Assembly (NCBI GenBank): GCA_009760855.2
Contig: WPIO01000049.1
Coordinates: 2,435,001 to 2,499,000, forward strand
Direction: 5' to 3'
DNA length: 64,000 nucleotides
Origin: Cristatella mucedo
Lineage: Eukaryota; Bryozoa; Phylactolaemata; Cristatellidae
The notes beneath the pieces are model-generated. The model searched no databases, was not told the origin of the DNA, and saw nothing but the letters and a program-made list of their open reading frames with translations. The position numbers and the translations under genes were made by a program. Positions 33,110 to 45,110 of this stretch are shown piece after piece. Each line of letters opens with the position of its first letter. Position 1 is the stretch's first letter.

Positions 33110-34204
33110 CTGCAACGCCGCAAGATGGAGGGTCATCAAGCTTTGGCGCACAGTAGCTTCCTGCTGTAGTTGCAGCTGCTGCATCACAGCTACATATGGG
33201 GGGCTGAGCTGCTGCTGCTCAGTCAACGACCTTAGGGAGACAGGCATTAGCATTGGCTAGACAAAACGGCTTAATAAGGCTCTAATTACAAGCAGGCAGC
33301 ACAGATTGATGCACAGAAGGCTTCTGCACAGGGTGTGGTTCGAGAGCAAGCCCGGCACAAAGGAGGCCACAGATCTTGCCCACCAGATGCCGGACGAGAT
33401 GCATGCTGCTGGGTCACAGCGAATCAGCAGCTGCATTGTGGACACTAATTAGCAACCAGAATAAACAGACATCCTTCTGCTAATCGATGACAATCAGGCG
33501 ACATCCTTTGTAATGGAAGCAGAGTAGACTCAGCTGCATCTGGGACTTGCCTGCAGCAGCAGCAGCTATCCTGTTGAGGCTGAGGTTTGATTAGTCGAGC
33601 TCGGCTGCCCGGCTGCAATTTGCTCTGGTTAATTTTTATTTCTTCAGCCTGGTGCTCGTGCAGCCATCTAACATGGCCCAGGGGAAAGATGCCCCAGGGC
33701 CTGGCCAATGTGGGCAGCTCGGCTGGACAGCTAGACGAGATCGACGACTCTTGAAAGCAAACCATAGAATGACTTGCATACAACAGCAGCTGTGCACTCT
33801 TAGGGAAGGGCAGCACTTGAAGCTGACCACTCTTGATCACCCCTCGATTACCCCATCGTGATACCACAGCCAAGCTACTGCACTCAGTCACCATTAATAA
33901 GTTGGACTTTTGTTTCGTCTGTGGTCTGTAAGATGTCAGCCCTCTCTGCTCGGTAAGCAGGCACAGCCAGCTATGCTACTCACCACTCAGCTCCCGTGCC
34001 ACAGCCAGCTGGGGGGGGGGAGGGTATGGCAGAGCTAGGCAGCCAATACTGGATGCCCCTTGTAGAAGCTCAGATTCAGCCGAGCAGTGGCACGAAGCCA
34101 ATTCTGAGGAAAATAAATGCCCCCCCCCCGAGTTACCCATCAGTAACCTATCGCACCAACCGAAAGAGTGAGTGATAGTTGTACGGAGAGATCATGATAG
34201 AGAG

Positions 34205-34310
34205 ATAGAAAAATGCTGCTTAGGCTTTTAGCACACTACAGAAAATTCTCTACTGCCAAACGCCAATCTTGCCATTCATTTGCTGCTTTACAGAGGTACA
34301 TTGTATATCG
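34205..34310 (+). repeat. Repeat family C copy, diverged
   Basis: TGCTGCTTAGGCTTTTAGC and ACACTACAGAAAATTCTCT align with the GCCGCTTAGGCTGTGAG and GCTATACAAAACTCTC blocks of the family. Confidence 0.5.
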
Positions 34311-34353
34311 TAAATAGAGAGGCAGATATGTAGAGTAACAGTGATGAACAGCA

Positions 34354-34389
<36 letters not shown>

Positions 34390-34909
34390 ACAATTGTTGC
34401 AGTAGGTTCCAGAGAGCTCAGTCGGCCAGAGCTGAGAATGACAAGCTTATGCCATCGGGGCACTTCTAGCGCTGAATCATTCTGTTGGGAAAGACATTGC
34501 TCGACATGCAGTGCATACTAATTCCCACCCACATCACATGCAAGTGCTCCACTCTCTACTCGGCACCAGGTGCTGCACAAGCCTGGCCGAGGAGCTTTCT
34601 CATTAGCACGCAGCTGCCGAGGTCGTACGGCCGAGTGCTGAGCATGAGTAAAGCTCGGAACCGAGGCACCGAGGTCGAGGACTCAGCCTGCGAAGCCAAA
34701 GCCGGCAGGTCAGATCCCCTTGGGTCGATGGCAGTGGCACGTTTGATGACAATGAAAGCCGCTCCTGCGGAGCTGGCTGTGCACATCTCCATGGCAACAC
34801 CAAGCAGAACATGCAGCAGCCGAGCCCTACTGTTGCCAGGTCACGCGACGAGATCGAAGGAGGCAAGTCTGTCAAGCTAGCCAGGGAACCTCTAGAGCGA
34901 GAGTAACAC

Positions 34910-34952
34910 AGCTTGCAAGGGGGCGGTGCTGCTTCCAGCCCCCTTGCAAGCT
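34910..34952. repeat. 14-bp inverted repeat
   Basis: AGCTTGCAAGGGGG and CCCCCTTGCAAGCT separated by 15 nt. Confidence 0.85.
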
Positions 34953-35517
34953 CTATAAGCTTCTCCTTCGGATGATCGCCAATCTCTCGAGGCCAGCGTG
35001 CTCGATCCTTGCGACCTTGCGCCGAGAGAAGGCAGCAATGCTGCGCCGCCGAGAGCGCAAGCCATCGTGCAGCAGCAGCAGCAGCAGCAGAAACGGCGGC
35101 CAGGTTCTCCTAGGGCACTATGCAGATGAACGACATTTAGATGGACCGTGTCACTGGAGGGAAGGAGCAGGAGGGAGGTGCACGATTAGAAGATGAGAGC
35201 ATAAGCTGCTCTCAGGCACGACAAGTCCATTCGGACACGAGGCAGCAGGAAGCCTTGTTTGCTCTTGATCCATCTGACAGCTTGGCTGGTTGAGGCAGTA
35301 GGTGAGTCAGTTCCTATTTTTGCAGGTGGCACTAAGGACATACAAAGAATACCGGTAGGCCACCAGGTCAGAGTCGTCACCATCATTGCAGTCATCACCA
35401 GCAACCATGGCAGCACCAGACGAGATGCTGAGCCATAGATGTTCAACCAGTTTCCACCTCTCCCCCTTCCAACAAGTGCTCACGCACAGGCATGCATGCA
35501 CTCATTCCATTCTGCTC

Positions 35518-35518
<1 letters not shown>

Positions 35519-35578
<60 letters not shown>
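35519..35578. repeat. GA microsatellite
   Basis: About 29 uninterrupted GA units. Confidence 0.97.
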
Positions 35579-35579
<1 letters not shown>

Positions 35580-36235
35580 ATGCATTGGAGCAGCACACCG
35601 ACGCCCATACGCTGACTCAGCTCGAGGGCACACTGAACGGCTTCCATTCACAAGAGAAGTTATTGCATCGATCAAGCTAGCTGGCCGAAGGGGGGTTGCA
35701 CAGTGGTGCAGCAGTCTCTGCTGAGCCAAGGGTAGGCCTAAGTGCAGCATCGCTGGTAATCGAACTGCCCCCTCAAACTTTGGAGAAACAGCAGCTTGCT
35801 TCGGATCAACCCACCCAGCCACTGTGTAGGCGATAGCTGCCCACAACCATTCTGTGTCTGCTCATATATGAATATATAGCTGGTGCTGCCATGGCTGCTG
35901 GTGATGACTGCAATGATGGTGACGACTGTGTCAGTAAGGCCACGCATTTATGTATTCATATATGAATATATAAATATATTCATATACGAATGTATATTTG
36001 TTTCATGCTTTCTTAGCATCATTTGCAAAGTGCCTAGATAGAGGTCAAGTTCTCTGAGTGGGCTATACAAATGTATTACTATTGTTATTATTATTATTAT
36101 TTTTATTATATCCCTACTAGTTAAAGCTAGAAGTCCACCGGGAGGCCAGGTGGCAGCTCCCCCTGACCTTGGCTAGCAAATCACAGCCCAGCATTCCTGC
36201 TGCTTGGGGTTAGCCAATATAAAAAATAATATAAT

Positions 36236-36370
36236 TCATTTATATAGCGCCACAAGAGAACTTAATCTCTATTCAGGCGCTTCACATATGCCTCGGGGCT
36301 CGAGCCCACGGCCTCAGTTAGACCTTGGTCGGGTGAGCACCTTAACTGCTAGACCAAACCAGCTCGGCGC
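36236..36370 (-). repeat. tRNA-derived SINE, family A
   Basis: The reverse strand has an A box in TGGTTTGGTCTAGCAGTTAA, a B box in GTGGGCTCGAGCCC, then GCGCCTGAATAGAGATTAAG and TTCTCTTGTGGCGCTATATA. The last about 60 bp are shared with the 3' end of LINE A. Confidence 0.82.
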
Positions 36371-37062
36371 CAAGACGATAGCCAATCGGAGTACAGAGTT
36401 CCTGAGTCACAGACGACTGGAGTTCCTGTTAACATCTGACTTGTGTTAGGAATTACACATCAGCAGTACACAGGCTCACGCGACAACAAAAAACGTAGTG
36501 TACCAGAGGTAATAGACATGCAAATCTGCAAATATGTGCAGTAAAGTATATCTACTATGACTCAGCAAAGGGTGTCCACACGATCACTTGTATACACATA
36601 AATTCTGCTCATATACACCTGGGTGCTCTCATAGGCAGGCACTCATTGGCACACACAAAGCAGCTGGTGATGCACTCCGGTGACTGTAGGAGGGGAGCAC
36701 TAGCTGAGTGGTGATACACTGGAGCCGATCGAGATCAAGGATAACAGCAGTGTCTGTGCTAGCCGGTGAAAAAAAAAGATACGGACCGGTGAATCCAGCT
36801 AGGTCAGGAGCAGTCAGCATCAGCAGCCGCAGTCCCCTTGGCTTGGCTCAGCAGCTAGGCTCAGTGAGAGTGATTCCGGCAGCTGCTCACTGGGAGCCGC
36901 TTGCCTCGGATGCTTCTGCAGCAGCTGCGGCTACAAGAGCCTCGAGGTTCGTCTCGAGGCTGCCTGACTGACCATTGCCTGCTGCAGCAGCTAGTTGGCT
37001 ATCCCAGCCAATCGGTATCGCCGAGGGGCTCGGCACTGCTGGCCCTGCTGACAAGCACAAGC

Positions 37063-37094
<32 letters not shown>

Positions 37095-37884
37095 TCAAAG
37101 AGCTGGGCTGACTCACCACTCACCACTCTATCGGCTCGAAGGCCTCCTCCTCCTCTTCTTCGTGGGCTCTGGTCAGTCCTGGCTGCAGCTGCCAAGCCGA
37201 GGCAGAAACCTAGCAGCAGCCAGCCGTTGGTGCAAGTCGCTCATGGCGACTGGCAGAGCATCTAGAGTGTCTGCTGCTGCTGCTGCTGACAGGTCAGCAC
37301 CTCATTCTCGGCAGGCTGACTGTATGGCAGCCCCCATATAGGCAGTCGGTAGCCGTGGCACCTGCTTGATCAGCTGCCCTCCAGCAGTCACAGCAGCAGC
37401 AGCTGTGGTAGCAGCACTGTCCGTGGTCAGAGTCCTGGGTCCCACTTACTAGCCACTCCTCAACCACCAAAGCCTACCCACAGAAGGCCATCTGCTCCAA
37501 GAGCCCTGCAGCCTAATTAACCCTGCCCTATCTCCGGCAGCAAAGGGCAATCCTTGAGATAGAGGCAGTGCACTGGCTGATAGTGGCAGCCATTAGCATT
37601 GTCGTCGTCGTCTGCACCTGGCTTAGGCTATCTGGAAGCAGGCACCAAAGCTTCAATCGTCTGGGCTGCAAAGTGATGCCGACCCATCAGCTGCAGCATG
37701 GCCAGCCACAGGCACCCCTACGGCCCCTATCCATCCACCCACCCACTGGTCCCTGTTTGCTCAAGCCAGAATTAACTAGCAAGTGCTTGCTGCTGCACAG
37801 ACTGCTACTGCTGCTGGCACCGGGGTCGTCGTTGCCAGCTCCACTGCTGCTGCTGCTGCTGCTGCTGCGCTGCTCTTGACGTAC

Positions 37885-38053
37885 CTCGCTGGGCGATCGC
37901 TAGACATTGGTCCTCGAGCAGCCCCACCGACTCGGTCTGCAGCCTGGGCGCTGGAGGCCACGCTAAGCCCCTTCGGCTGCCAGAACCAGGGATCGCTCGA
38001 CTGCGCCACCTTCTGGTCGCAAAAGGCTTAGTGACTCCGTAGCAGCCACCCAT
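37885..38053 (-). CDS. Candidate alternative first coding exon of START-GAP
   Basis: An ATG (38051-38053) opens a 56-codon frame starting MGGCYGVTK and ending LLEDQCLAIAQR, with a strong donor AG|GTACGTC that leaves one base. This is the phase the SAM exon at 33109 needs (G+AG = Glu). Gly2 and Cys4 would suit N-terminal acylation, but the ATG context is weak (C at -3). DLC-family genes commonly use several first exons. There is no homology support; the frame may be chance. Confidence 0.3.
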
Positions 38054-38196
38054 TTGATTCGAGACAGGAAACTGCTGCTGCAGCAGCAGCCACACTCGAT
38101 GCCGCCCCGTCGGGTCGGATGGCTGGGCGTCCTTCACGCAGCAGCAGCAGCAGCAGACTGTGAGCTTGGGCACGTGAGCCAGCTCCCAGGAGACAG

Positions 38197-38363
<167 letters not shown>

Positions 38364-38706
38364 TGCTGCTGCTGTAGGGCAGAAGCCGATTCGGCAGCAA
38401 AGTGGTCGCTGCTCTACCCAGTGCCCATAACCTCGATAAGAGCAGCCGAATGCCTCATGCTTCCCCCCCCCCCCCAGAGCAATGCCAGTCAACAGCTGCC
38501 ACTCTGTCCAGAGTTCCCAGGCTGATGAAAATATAATTAATTACCCTTTTTTGATTGCCAATTAATACCCACAGATCAGCCACTGCCAATCGCCATTTGC
38601 TCACACCAAACATAGAATGTTTCTGCCACCCAACAAGATTGGCGGGTCCTGTCGTAAACAGCTTATGAAGTTAGGTACAAACATAGTTGCCAGATGCCGA
38701 GAGACT

Positions 38707-38781
<75 letters not shown>
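38707..38781. repeat. GA microsatellite
   Basis: Roughly 36 GA units. Confidence 0.97.
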
Positions 38782-41335
38782 AGATAGAGCCAGTGAGAGA
38801 AGGGGGAGGGGAGATCAAGTAGGGGCTTATAGGAAGTGAGAAAAGAGGAGGACATCACAGCTACAGATAAGACATGGGATGTACCAGCAAACAGAATCAA
38901 CGACAAGAGACCACGGTCAGACGGAAGTCGGATGCTGCTAAGAAAAAGAGGCAGAGCTCAGCAGCACGAACAGCAGCAGCAGCAGAGTCCAAGGGCTCGG
39001 GCCCGAGTGAACAAAAGTCTGAGAGCTGCTAACTCGACTGCTGTTTGCACCCGATCATCCCATCCCAACCTCAAGGTATCTCCATTCTGCATTCGTCCTT
39101 GCAGTGAGCAAGCATATTAGAGATCCGGAGTTGCTTAAATGGCTTCCAAGGTGCAGGACTACTTTGATTTAAACTGCAGTCCAGTTGCTCAGGGGACGAC
39201 GGCTGCCAAAGCCAGAATGCTTGGAGGCCAGTGCCTCAGATCTACGGCGAGGTGCAGGTGCCGTGAGATTACTAACTGGATCGGCTCATAACCATGCCAG
39301 TCACAGGCAGCGTCGGTAATCTTAGCTAATGGGGCTGCTTCCTACTTTGTAAACTTGCAATCGATAATTGAGATAAAATGGCCAGGAGTTAGGCCTGAGA
39401 GCCTTGTCAATCAGTCAGTGTTCAGTGATGCACTCACTCTCAGGGATTGGTGGCCTGTTATTTGACTTCCATTGACCCAACTAAGCAAAAGTACATAAGA
39501 AACTATTTATCTGCATTCGTCGGTTGGGGCTTTGTACCCCAAAGGCTCCAGCAGGGGCTCAATCGACTCCCAGAGTCAATCAACCCAGGCTCGACCTTGA
39601 CGATCAAGTCACAGATGTTACTTTTGGCAGGCAGCACACAAAGGCAGGGGTGTGAGGCAGGCAGATGTCCTAAACTGCAGACGACGTTAATCTCTTTAGC
39701 TGGCAATGCTATTTAATCTTTTCATTCAGTCCATTGTTGAAATCCTTATTCTCACTGATGATAGAGACGCAAATGATCGACCTGGTGTCATTCTTCTCCT
39801 GGTTTGGCTCAATAGTATAAATAAATAAATAAATCCTAGCTGATTAAACAGCCTCTTTTTGTATAGAGACAGAAGAGCCTTTACGGCTATCACCGCCGCT
39901 TGCAGTGGCGATAAAGAATCGCCCACTGCAGTATTCGAACCCACGATCTCGGGACCGAGGTCGTGAAAGCAGTATGCTGTGCTCACCTTCAACGATTAAG
40001 GTCGCAGACTCAGCCATGTGGCATGGTGCCTGGATAGTGATCAAGCTCGGTTGGGTTGCTTTACCAAAGAGAAATGTATTGTTTTCAATTTTTCAGGAGA
40101 AAAGGTAGACACATCAGTTTTCACCCAGTGCCATCTAAGCACTGCAGGCTTTACATTCTTACTTCGAAAGCAGAGATGGATCATTAGTAAGTCGACAAAC
40201 GTGGTAAAAATTTGGACTTTGGCATTTTGCAAAAGTGCAAAGATAACTCGTTTACTAATTAATTGCTCGACATCAAAGCACCTGACTTCCAAATATCAGA
40301 ATTCAGTAGGAGATAAGACCCCCAGCCTGCAGCTTCCGGCAAGGCTCACTGAATGGTCAGCTACCAGCCGTGCTACCACGAGTTCGAAGCACAAAGATGG
40401 CGGCTGCAGCCTGAAGGCAAGCGCTCAAGGCAGCCAGCAAGGCCCCAGCCTGGAGGTCAGCGAGGACTTGGAGCCACTGTCAGAGCCTCATCGGTCGGAA
40501 GAAGCAAGGCCCTCTGAGCCAGGCAGCTCACTAGGACCGTCAGATCATCTGGTGAAAGGGGCATCGGTTTCGCAAGAAGCTTCGGCTGCCACCTCAGCAG
40601 CAGTAGCAGCAGCTCGATGATTGGTGCAGGCAGCTCTAGGCTTGGGAGCAATGCTGGCCTACAGGCTTGTCAGGGCAAGCAGAACACCGGGAAGTCACAG
40701 GCTTGTTCGTTGCACCAGTGAGAGGTAAAACAGGTCACCCTAGTCTAGCCCGGTGGCATAGCTAGCCACTTGGCTTTCCAGTGCCGGAGTGGAGCACTCT
40801 GAGTAAGCTTTTTCGAGCCGACTTTAATGGGCACCGGCCCTAGCCCAGCCATCCGGTATGTAGGTACATCCAAATCGCAGAACAAAGAGGGACACTGAAG
40901 CCACTGAGCAGGCCTGCTCAGCCAACCAGCTGCTGGCCAATCTGCAGTTACACAGCTGCCATAATTGTGCATGCCTTCAAGGGGGAGGGGGAGCTGCCAC
41001 CTTCCACAGTCCTACATTGCCTGCTGCTGGGGTCGATCGCTGAGCAGTGCACCCAGCAAGACCAGCCATGGCATCACACGAATCTCTATGGTCAAGCATA
41101 AGCCTCTACCCACCCCCATGGCCCGCCCACCACATGGCCAGCACAGCTCAGATGCCCCTGATGCAGCTACGGACGCTACTGCAGCGCATGGAGGAAGTGC
41201 ATCGGCTCAATCACTAGAGGAGAACTGCTTACTTAGGACTTGCACTCACACGAGTGAGCATGCAGAAGCAAGCTTGGCTCGGTGCTTGCGAACAGCAACA
41301 CTGCTTCATCACGTATTCCCAGTGTGTGAGAGAGA
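38782..41335. other. No gene recognised; one SINE B
   Basis: A plus-strand frame at 40018-40620 (200 codons) has a Ser/Glu-rich end (SEDLEPLSEPHRSEEARPSE), but overlaps the SINE edge and has no homology, so I do not call it. Confidence 0.4.
39840..40015 (-). repeat. SINE family B with TAAA tail
   Basis: An AAATAAATAAATAAATCC tail, then AGCTGATTAAACAGCCTC, TTTACGGCTATCACCGCC, CGATAAAGAATCGCCCACTG and the B-box complement ATTCGAACCCACGATC. One of the best preserved copies. Confidence 0.85.
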
Positions 41336-41348
41336 GCAGGAGGAGAGA

Positions 41349-41391
<43 letters not shown>

Positions 41392-41447
41392 GAGAGAGCA
41401 AGGAAAGTGAGAGAGAGAGAAAGAGAGAGCAAGGAAAGTGAGAGAGG

Positions 41448-41513
<66 letters not shown>

Positions 41514-41660
41514 AAGGAAAGTGAGAGAGAGGAGAGAGAGAGAGAGAGAAAGGAGAGAGGGAGAGAAAGAGAGAGCAAGGAAAGTGAGAGAGAGAGAGAG
41601 AGAGAGAAAGAGAGGAGAGAGAGAGAGAGGAGAGAGGGGGAGAAAGGAGATAGGGTGTTG
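41336..41660. repeat. GA-rich minisatellite
   Basis: GA dinucleotides punctuated by a recurring GAGCAAGGAAAGTGAGAGAG motif (at least five times), so it is a higher-order repeat rather than pure GA. Confidence 0.92.
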
Positions 41661-41794
41661 GTAGCAATGAGAGATGACTGTGAGCAGGACATGGGCAGTG
41701 CAGAGCAGACCACGCAGCCTTACCATCCATCCCCATGCTCTCCTGTCGCATTCTGGCTGGCTGGTGCCGGCAGATGCCCCAAGAGGCAGCGCTT

Positions 41795-41930
41795 GCTTGG
41801 CTACCGAATGCGTACCGAAAGCCGCTTAGGCTGTGAGTGCGCTATACAAAACTCTCCTGCGTAACACCCACATGGTCTTTATGACTTTGTGGAGTTACAG
41901 ACGGAGATACATACATACATAGCATGCACT
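41795..41930 (+). repeat. Repeat family C, best-preserved copy
   Basis: GGCTACCGAATGCGTACCGA, AAGCCGCTTAGGCTGTGAG, TGCGCTATACAAAACTCTCC, TGCGTAACACCCACATGGTC, GTGGAGTTACAGACGGAGAT, ending in ATACATACATAGCATGCAC. Confidence 0.75.
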
Positions 41931-43479
41931 GCAACCTAGGGGCCGTCGGCTAAAGGAGCTTCTGCTGCTGATGAAGAAAACTAAAAGTTGACTGGGCACT
42001 GATGCGACAGCGCTGGCATGCCAGCAAGGAGAGGCTGCCGGTGGCTCTGGTTACAGTCTGCTGCCGACAGTTCTGGCTGGCTAGCTGCCCGGCCAGCACT
42101 GTCGGCTTCGGCTCTGTGGCAGAGTGCAGCCAGCAAGCTCTGCTCCACACATGTCCAAGAGTGGGATGAGGGCGGCACGGCACGGCAGATTGACATGGCC
42201 AGCAAGATGGCTGCTCCGGTCTGAGGACTTGGAAGGGGAGGCCACGGGGTCAAGGCCAAGGCCAGCAAATGGGGGTGGGGGGCTGGATTTTTTTCAAAAG
42301 GCCTGCTCTAAGGGTAGCCCAAGCTTGATGAATGGTCGAGGGCACGGTGGGGGATGTGGGCCCTCAGGGAGGGGGGGGATGATGACTCGAAGGACGCCTG
42401 GGCGCCGGCTCTTGTTGCCAGACAGTAGCAATGCTTATCACAGCTAGCGCTGGTGCGACTCTGCAAGTGCTGCTGGATGGTCAGCGTGGTGGCTCCCAAA
42501 CTGTATTACACACCATCTCTCCATCAAAGAAGTTGTGCAAAGCCACATGCAATGAGTAGGCGCTGCTATGCAGGAGAGTTCTACAGCGCCCTCAAAGCCT
42601 CAGTGACTTTCAAAGCCCGCACGTGGTAGCAAGCGAATTCCATCCAGCCCAACCAAGGCAATGTGAGCTGAGTCATCGAGCCAGCCAACTAGAAGAATAT
42701 TGGTGATCGCAGGCGATTGCGGCCTGTTCCATCCCCCACACCCCCCTCTGTCACTGCAGCTGCTGCTGTTACTGCAGCAGCAGCTGTGCACAGGGCGCCC
42801 CGTTACACGCTGCTTGCCACGAGATCAGCCGAGTCGGCCCTGCCGGCAGCCACTTTTCGCGAGGCCTACTGGCATGCACTGAAGGACAGCAATGCCACTG
42901 ACAACCTGCAGCAGTGTGGCCCTAAGTGTGCCAAGCTTGAGCGCTGGAAGCGGCTACCTCGTTAACCAAGCCCGAGAGTTTCGCTGGGCTTTGACAGGCA
43001 GCCGATTGTCAGAGAGTCGAAGCGGTTGTAGTCACCGAAGTGGTTGCCGCCACCAGCCAGAACGGCCCGGGCGGCTTTGCTCAGCTGAACATGCTGGCCA
43101 CATGCTGGCCACGCGCCAGCAAGCAGACAGCCAGATATCGCGTCCCTAACCTCGCCAGCCTACGGTTGCAGGGGCCAGAGCTTGCTTGACAAGACCGCGT
43201 GCCAGACAGCTTCAGCTGCTGCACCCGTGGCAGCCGCCGCCGGCTGGCAGCAAGTGCCTGTGAGCATGTCGCCTCAGCCATTGCGACTCGAAAGCTATGC
43301 AAAATCTAGAGCTTCGCTTTAGTGCTGGCCGCCTCGCAGGCATGCTCGGGACAAGACTAGGCATGCCTCACCTTTCCACAACCTGCAGGAGAGAAGCCGG
43401 TAAAAAGTGGAGAGAGCTGCTGCCTCGTCGCGAGAGCCCGCCCCCTCCCTGCTGTGCAATGCCCGTCCGGGCTTTGCTG
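41931..43479. other. No gene recognised
   Basis: GC-rich, with short open frames on both strands but no recognised domain. A G run lies near 42,370. Confidence 0.4.
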
Positions 43480-43625
43480 AGAGGTAAGGCTTTTCGCGAA
43501 CTCGGTCCCACAGTCCCGTTGGTTCGAATCTTGCAGTGGGCGATCCTTTATCGCCCGCTGCAAGGCCCGGTGAAAGCCGTAAAGGCTCCCTGTCGCTATG
43601 TAAAAGAGGCTGCTCTATCAGCTAG
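43480..43625 (+). repeat. SINE family B
   Basis: GAGGTAAGGCTTTTCGCGAA, TTGGTTCGAATCTTGCAGTG, GGCGATCCTTTATCGCCCGC, TGAAAGCCGTAAAGGCTCCC, GAGGCTGCTCTATCAGCT. Confidence 0.82.
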
Positions 43626-44011
43626 CATTCTAGGCCACTGCACACCGCAACAGCCCTTCACGAGTCTAGGGTCGCACCGCAGGTTCGCACTGTAGAATAA
43701 ACCGAACCTGCCCTGGGCAGAATAATCTCCAAGAAGGTCGTGGCAGTCTCCGCATTGAGGCGCACGGCCATCCTGATGATGCAGCCGACACAGCATGCAA
43801 ATCGTCAGAGGCCGGTCTGTAGCTTGGCCACCCCTTGACATACCTTGCAGCCGACGCTTGAGCGCCCAGTTTGAGACTTGCCAGCAACATCCGCTGAGAA
43901 ACCGGTTACGGAGGCATAGTGCACCCCAAGGAGATCGCAAGCACAGCAGTAGGCAGCCGCCGCTGCCTCCATCGTTCAGCGCTACTGCTGCTGATGCTGC
44001 TACCAGCATAC

Positions 44012-44258
44012 CTCGGTGGCGTCCCAGCCTCTGAGTGAACGTCCGTGCCCAGCGACTGCTGGCGTGGTGCCCTGCCTCGCTCATGCTTCTAGTCCACTCG
44101 TGTGGCAGCTGCTGCTGCTGCTGTGGCGGTGGCGGTGCCCAGCTGATCCGCTGCCGGCCAAGCAGTGCCGCAGGGGTGGCAGCGGCAGCTGGGAAGGCCT
44201 CGCTCAGAACCGGCTGCAGCAACGGCTGCTGCAGCTGCTCTGGTGGGCATGCAGCCAT
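44012..44258 (-). CDS. Candidate distal first coding exon (possibly START-GAP)
   Basis: An ATG with a good initiation context (AGC-ATG-G) is preceded by an in-frame TGA near 44,294. It opens 82 codons beginning MAACPPEQLQQPLLQPVLSE, with a PPPPQQQQQ stretch, up to the donor CACCGAG|GTATGC in phase 1. Splicing to 33109 would give a continuous frame of about 1,227 residues. A further donor, CTGCAAG|GTATGT near 43,850 on the same strand, hints at another small exon. The product is not recognised, and linkage to START-GAP rests only on strand, phase and position. Confidence 0.33.
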
Positions 44259-44772
44259 GCTCGGCAGGTCGTCGAGGCCGACTCACTGAGGCGGTCTGCC
44301 GCTGGCGCCGCCGCAGCTTCGGCTCTTGATCCAATCTTATCCGAGCGTTTCAGCTGCTAGTGCCTGCTGCCGATCTGGCTACTATGTCCAGCCTCTGCCC
44401 AGGCACAGCTGCAGCGAGCTGCTGCCGCCGCCGACCTGGCTCCGACCCAGCGCTGCCGACTGCTGGCGGCGTGCCTCCGAGTTAATCCAGACCAGGCCTC
44501 TCTCTCTCTCTCTCTCTCTCACGCACACACACACACACACTTTCTCTCTCCGACAACGACTTCGGCGCTCGAGTGCTGACAGATAGCAGGTTGGCTCGTA
44601 GCTCCTAGAAGCTGACAGAAGTGGCACAGGAAGCAGGCAGCAGCAGAGACGGCTGCCAAGCTCGAGGCGACGGCTCGACGGTCGATCTTTGCTCTGACTT
44701 GGGCAGCAGTACTCCGAAGCGATGGCAGCAGACGAGCACCGTCGCTCGAGCGGTCGCAAAAGTCGGCAGGCA

Positions 44773-44778
<6 letters not shown>

Positions 44779-44851
<73 letters not shown>
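44779..44851. repeat. GA microsatellite
   Basis: About 36 GA units. A CT/CA pair of short tracts lies at 44,500-44,540. Confidence 0.97.
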
Positions 44852-44855
<4 letters not shown>

Positions 44856-45072
44856 CAGATGCTCTCCTCGGAAAGCCAGAGCAAATTGCATTGCAAAGAT
44901 TGGGGGCTGGCTGCCTGCTGTGCAAACCGAGGCAGCTAATGAGCCCAGCTGCCGGCAACTGGTCGGCTTGAGGAATTCTCTCAGCCCTCCCACTGGCTAG
45001 GATGACTAGGAGGAGCCCCCACGGCTGCTGCAGCCTCTGCTGCTGCTGCTCCTGCTCCTGGGGCTCTGCCCT

Positions 45073-45110
45073 CAGCTGCCACGGGCGGCTGCAGCCGCCC
45101 GTGGCAGCTG
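45073..45110. repeat. Perfect 38-bp palindrome
   Basis: CAGCTGCCACGGGCGGCTG followed directly by its exact reverse complement, with no loop. It is GC-rich and centred on CTGCAG. Confidence 0.92.

Larger units (their letters stand above)
33110..36235. other. Upstream of SAM exon: no gene recognised
   Basis: Mixed sequence with short frames only. Holds GA tracts (34357-34386, 35519-35578), a family C copy (34.2 kb), a hairpin (34910-34952), G/C homopolymers near 34,013 and 34,122, and a 48-bp SINE-tail fragment at 36028-36075. If upstream exons exist, this is intron. Confidence 0.45.

Noticed and set aside
40018..40620. 200-residue plus-strand frame with Ser/Glu-rich C-terminus
   Set aside because: Starts at a SINE edge, and has no homology, acceptor or donor.
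43596..44011. Cys/His-rich minus-strand stretch (CMLCRLHHQDGRAPQCGDCH) suggesting a zinc finger
   Set aside because: It lies beyond a strong donor at 44012, reaches into a SINE at 43625, and matches no zinc-finger family I know; the spacing may be chance.
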